The position numbers were made by a program, and so were the translations under genes. The notes beneath the pieces were generated by a model. The model had not been told where the DNA came from and did not search any database. It was given only the letters and a program-made list of their open reading frames with translations. Below are positions 6,855 through 9,852 of a DNA stretch of 9,852 nt, piece after piece. Position 1 is the first letter of the stretch. Each line of letters starts with the position of its first letter. Origin of the DNA: Bacteroidota bacterium (GTDB taxonomy: Bacteria; Bacteroidota; Bacteroidia; Bacteroidales; Cfx3-03); assembly GCA_030706265.1 (NCBI GenBank), contig JAUZOX010000069.1, positions 1-9,852 of the forward strand, written 5' to 3'.

Positions 6855-8609
6855 GATCAAACTACAAAATTAAAATTCGTTTACAGGGTGATGCTGGTAA
6901 CCGGTGCATTCTGTACGATCGTTACTATTCTTTTACTATTAAACTTTTGGCAGATTCAGCACAATAAGCCACTCGACAACGTCTCACTGAAGACCCTCGT
7001 CGACAGGTTGAACGCTGATCCCAACAACGATGCTTTGAAGGTGGACATCCGTAACCTGGACCTGCTCGCCCGTAAAGCCTATTTCAACAGCGAATGGCAA
7101 GTAACAACCGGTGGCATCCTGTTGCTGTTAGGTGCTATTGCCTTTTTTGCCTCCCTAAAGATATACCGCGACATGCAGGCCAAGATCGAAGTCCCCGTCG
7201 ACCTGGATAAAAACGACGCCATCGCCGGCGTCCTTTCCCAACGATGGCTACTGGTCACCATCGCCATCTTCTTCGTGGGGGCACTGAGTGCATCCTATCT
7301 GTCAACGGATTACCTGAAGATGTACAACAACTCAATAGCCGGAGCGCTGAAAACAAATACAAACCGGATAAAGCAGGTCAGCATTACTTCTGCCAATGAT
7401 TCGACCGCTAAAGACTCAACCAGCGGTGCCAATGCAAACGTATTTATCACCATGGCCGATATCCGTAAGCAGAGCAACGGCTTCAGGGGTCCCTTTGGAA
7501 ACGGGGTCTCCACCCAAAAGAATATCCCCACCAGCTGGGATGGGTCAAAAGGCCGGAAAGTGATCTGGAAAGTCAAGGTTCCAAAGCCCGGATATAATTC
7601 ACCCGTCATTTGGAACGACAAGGTATTTTTAGCCGGTGCGGACAAGGGAGGCGAAGCCGTCTTTTGCTTTGATCTTGCAACCGGAAAATTGTTATGGCAA
7701 AAGGCGATAGGCCGTCTGCCGGGATCTCCTGCATCCTCGCCCGAAGTATCTCAGGATACCGGACTCTCCCCTTCTACCGTCGTAGTCGATGGCCAAAGGG
7801 TGTTTGCCATATTCCCCACCGGAGACCTGATCTGTCTCGACTTCAATGGAAACAAGGTTTGGAGCAAGAACATAGGGGAGCCCGACAACCATTACGGCCA
7901 TGCTTCTTCATTGATAGCACTGAAAGACAAACTGTTCATCCAATACGACTCCAACAAGGGCGGACGGATCATGGCGCTGAACGTACAGACCGGGAATACG
8001 GTTTGGGATATACGGCGTAAGACCCAGATCTCATGGACCTCTCCCGTCATCATGGTTGCCAACAACAAGACCCAACTTGTAACCAGCGCCAATCCGCTGG
8101 TTGCCGGTTACGATACCGAAACCGGGAAAGAGCTCTGGTCGGTAGATTGCATGGCCGGAGAAGTCGCCCCCTCCGTATGTTACAATGGCGGCATCGTCTT
8201 TGCCGGCAATGAAAACGCCAAATTAGTCGCCATCCAGCCCGGTTCACCGGCCAAAACACTTTGGGAAAACGACGAATACCTACCCGAAGTCTCCAGCCCT
8301 GTTGCTGCCAACGGACTGCTCTTCGTCTGCACCAGTTCCGGTACCATGGTTTGCTATGATGGTATCACCGGAAAGAAACAATGGGAAAGCGAATTTGGAA
8401 AACCTTTCTTTGCCTCTCCCGTCATCACCGAGGGGAAAGTCTATGCCATGGACAATGGAGGCAAGATGCACATCGTCAAGGTTAGCAGAACCAAGAAAAT
8501 CTTGGGAGAACCCACTTTGGGAGAAAGGGCATACGCGACACCCGCCTTCACCGATGGAAAGATCGTTATCCGCGGTGCCAACAACCTCTATTGTATAGGA
8601 GAAAAATAA
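6849..8609 (+). CDS. Three-helix membrane PQQ-like beta-propeller protein
   Basis: I place the start at ATG 6849 (586 residues, MKDQTTKLKF). The alternative ATG at 6807 would add 14 residues encoded by the inverted repeat that do not improve the first helix. Membrane helices lie at about residues 14-33, 85-104 and 132-152. Between the first two is a charged segment with the pattern DPNNDALKVDIRNLDLLARKAYF split by a loop (57-79), which I recall as typical of this subfamily. After a Ser/Thr/Asn-rich linker (about 176-197) the propeller opens with FRGPFGNGV (212-220), the same WRGPN-type opening as the other propellers here. Blade motifs include CFDLATGKLLW (273-283), ALNVQTGNTVW (376-386), YDTETGKELW (421-430) and CYDGITGKKQW (502-512). 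There are no haem or Fe-S motifs. Its stop overlaps by one base the start of the NuoE-NuoF fusion, so the two are probably translationally coupled. This physically ties the propeller to an NADH-linked redox enzyme. Biochemical role unknown. Confidence 0.88.
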   Translation: MKDQTTKLKFVYRVMLVTGAFCTIVTILLLLNFWQIQHNKPLDNVSLKTLVDRLNADPNNDALKVDIRNLDLLARKAYFNSEWQVTTGGILLLLGAIAFFASLKIYRDMQAKIEVPVDLDKNDAIAGVLSQRWLLVTIAIFFVGALSASYLSTDYLKMYNNSIAGALKTNTNRIKQVSITSANDSTAKDSTSGANANVFITMADIRKQSNGFRGPFGNGVSTQKNIPTSWDGSKGRKVIWKVKVPKPGYNSPVIWNDKVFLAGADKGGEAVFCFDLATGKLLWQKAIGRLPGSPASSPEVSQDTGLSPSTVVVDGQRVFAIFPTGDLICLDFNGNKVWSKNIGEPDNHYGHASSLIALKDKLFIQYDSNKGGRIMALNVQTGNTVWDIRRKTQISWTSPVIMVANNKTQLVTSANPLVAGYDTETGKELWSVDCMAGEVAPSVCYNGGIVFAGNENAKLVAIQPGSPAKTLWENDEYLPEVSSPVAANGLLFVCTSSGTMVCYDGITGKKQWESEFGKPFFASPVITEGKVYAMDNGGKMHIVKVSRTKKILGEPTLGERAYATPAFTDGKIVIRGANNLYCIGEK

Positions 8610-9852
8610 TGATGACCAATCATCTCGAAATAAAAGACATTGACCAGATCGTAGAAACGGCCGGTAGTTCCACCGGTGCCGTCATACCCATCCTGCAGGC
8701 CATCCAGAAGAAATACAACTATCTTCCCGAAGCGGCCCTGCGCAGGGTATGTGAAATCACGGACATCACCCCCGAACTGATCACCGGTGTTGCCAGTTTC
8801 TATGCCCAGTTCCGTTTTAAACCTGCCGGAGAACATATCATCAAGGTATGTGTCGGCACAGCCTGCCATGTAAAGGGTGCCGTTCAGGTCTACGATGCCT
8901 TCAGACGTGATCTTAACCTCAGGGACGGAGACGACACCACCGAATCGCTAAAATACACCATCGAGAAGGTAAACTGCCTTGGCTGCTGTACGCTGGCCCC
9001 GGTTGTCCAGATCGACAACATCACTTACGGACACGTCACCACCAGCCACATCCCCGGTATCATCAAGGACTTCGAAAAGCAAAAAGACACCAGGGGAAAA
9101 CACGTCTTCAAGGATAACGAAGGCAATGAAATCAAGGGAGAGATCCGGATCGGACTTGGTTCCTGCTGTGTTGCCAGTGGCAGTGAAGAAATCCGCAATG
9201 TCATCGAAAAGCAAATTGCCCAGAACAACCTTCATGTTAAATTGAAACATGTCGGCTGCATCGGGATGTGCCATCAGGTCCCGCTGGTCGAGATCGTGCC
9301 CACCGGTAAAGAACCGATCCTCTATTCAAAGGTAAAGCCCAAAGATGTCAAGGCCATCATCGATAAGCACTTCAAACCCGAAAGGAGCTTCAAGCGCCTG
9401 AAAAACCAGCTGTTCCATGCCGTAGAGAATATCCAGACCGACCACAACTGGGAAGGCATCGAGCGTTATTCCCTCGACATCTCCGAACACCATGTCTCCT
9501 CATTCCTGGGACGCCAGATCCCGGTCGCCACGGAATACCGCGGCATGATCAATCCCCTGGACATAGAGGAATATAAATCCAGAGGTGGCTTTGAGGCCGC
9601 CAAAAGGGCCCTCACCGAAATGCAACCCGACGAAGTGGTTGAAGAGATCCGCAAAAGCGGTCTTCGGGGCCGTGGTGGTGCAGGCTTCCCTACCGGCGTA
9701 AAATGGAAACTGGTTGCCGAACAAAAGAACAACCCGAAATATATCATCTGTAATGGGGACGAAGGAGATCCCGGCGCCTTCATGGACCGGATGCTGCTGG
9801 AGTCGTATCCCTACCGCGTCATCGAGGGCATGATCATCGCCGCCTATGCCAC
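8609..9852 (+). CDS. Fused NuoE-NuoF-type NADH/flavin Fe-S subunit (3' end outside window)
   Basis: The frame opens at ATG 8609 (MMTNHLEIKD; a second ATG at 8612 is equally possible) and stays open for 414 codons to the window end. Residues about 10-155 form a NuoE/HydC-like thioredoxin-fold [2Fe-2S] domain with ligands C81, C86, C123 and C127 (CVGTAC and CLGCC). Residues about 178-255 form a second thioredoxin-like [2Fe-2S] domain, with GSCCVASG at 184-191 and GCIGMC at 216-221, as found at the N-terminus of HydB/HoxF-type NuoF proteins. From about 300 comes the 51-kDa flavoprotein domain: GLRGRGGAGFPTG (351-363) for NADH/FMN binding and NGDEGDPGAFMDR (382-394). The DEGDPGAF form favours HydB/HoxF or NAD-formate dehydrogenase types over the complex I version. 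The missing part should hold the rest of the FMN domain, the SLBB domain and a [4Fe-4S] site. It is cytoplasmic, oxidising or reducing NAD(H). A hydrogenase or formate dehydrogenase catalytic subunit may follow downstream (inference). Confidence 0.92.
   Translation, partial: MMTNHLEIKDIDQIVETAGSSTGAVIPILQAIQKKYNYLPEAALRRVCEITDITPELITGVASFYAQFRFKPAGEHIIKVCVGTACHVKGAVQVYDAFRRDLNLRDGDDTTESLKYTIEKVNCLGCCTLAPVVQIDNITYGHVTTSHIPGIIKDFEKQKDTRGKHVFKDNEGNEIKGEIRIGLGSCCVASGSEEIRNVIEKQIAQNNLHVKLKHVGCIGMCHQVPLVEIVPTGKEPILYSKVKPKDVKAIIDKHFKPERSFKRLKNQLFHAVENIQTDHNWEGIERYSLDISEHHVSSFLGRQIPVATEYRGMINPLDIEEYKSRGGFEAAKRALTEMQPDEVVEEIRKSGLRGRGGAGFPTGVKWKLVAEQKNNPKYIICNGDEGDPGAFMDRMLLESYPYRVIEGMIIAAYA

Noticed and set aside
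9466..9783. Minus-strand ORFs in the last 400 bases
   Set aside because: They are antisense to the NuoE-NuoF fusion, whose frame carries unmistakable family motifs through the whole stretch.
2041..9852. c-type cytochromes as part of the electron path
   Set aside because: I looked for CxxCH in the translated genes and found none.

Overview
The window looks like a piece of an anaerobic Bacteroidetes genome, probably order Bacteroidales or Marinilabiliales. The clues are starts without clear Shine-Dalgarno sequences but with A-rich upstream stretches, a signal peptide that ends just before Gln, a TAnnTTTG-type promoter box at 1830-1837, and protein families (WRGP-type PQQ-like beta-propellers, a 17-Cys Tat ferredoxin, a NosR/NapH-like polyferredoxin) that I associate with that group. 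The taxonomic call is inference. All supported genes lie on the + strand and coding density is high.

Region 1 (1-1794) holds two tandem paralogous secreted PQQ-like beta-propeller proteins. The first is cut by the window start; the second is complete with a signal peptide. A strong intrinsic-terminator hairpin sits between them. Region 2 (1795-2040) is a 246-base non-coding stretch with a candidate promoter and a leader of about 200 bases. Region 3 (2041-5303) holds a membrane-anchored PQQ-like propeller, an anchored NHL-type propeller with a GCCNPAHF motif, a 67-residue four-cysteine protein with a twin-arginine-like start, and an exported Tat-type ferredoxin with about four [4Fe-4S] sites. 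Region 4 (5413-6699) is a polytopic NosR/NapH-like polyferredoxin. Region 5 (6849 to the window end) is a propeller protein with three N-terminal membrane helices, overlapping by one base a fused NuoE-NuoF-type NADH/flavin/iron-sulfur subunit of the kind found in electron-bifurcating hydrogenases or NAD-linked formate dehydrogenases. That gene runs off the window end.

Together these genes suggest a membrane redox module. A cytoplasmic NADH-linked flavin/Fe-S subunit, a membrane polyferredoxin and a Tat-exported ferredoxin could form an electron path, with several non-catalytic beta-propellers on the outer face acting as scaffold or docking partners. No component is a recognisable PQQ dehydrogenase or c-type cytochrome, so the terminal partner is not visible here.

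The most unusual structure is a pair of ~95-base inverted repeats (5288-5382 and 6760-6854; 87 of 94 aligned bases identical by hand, two 1-base gaps) that exactly brackets the polyferredoxin gene. The left copy carries the last codons and stop of the ferredoxin gene, and the right copy carries the start codon of the next gene. Swapping the arms by inversion would leave both flanking proteins unchanged while turning the polyferredoxin gene antisense. This could be an invertible switch or the scar of an old inversion.
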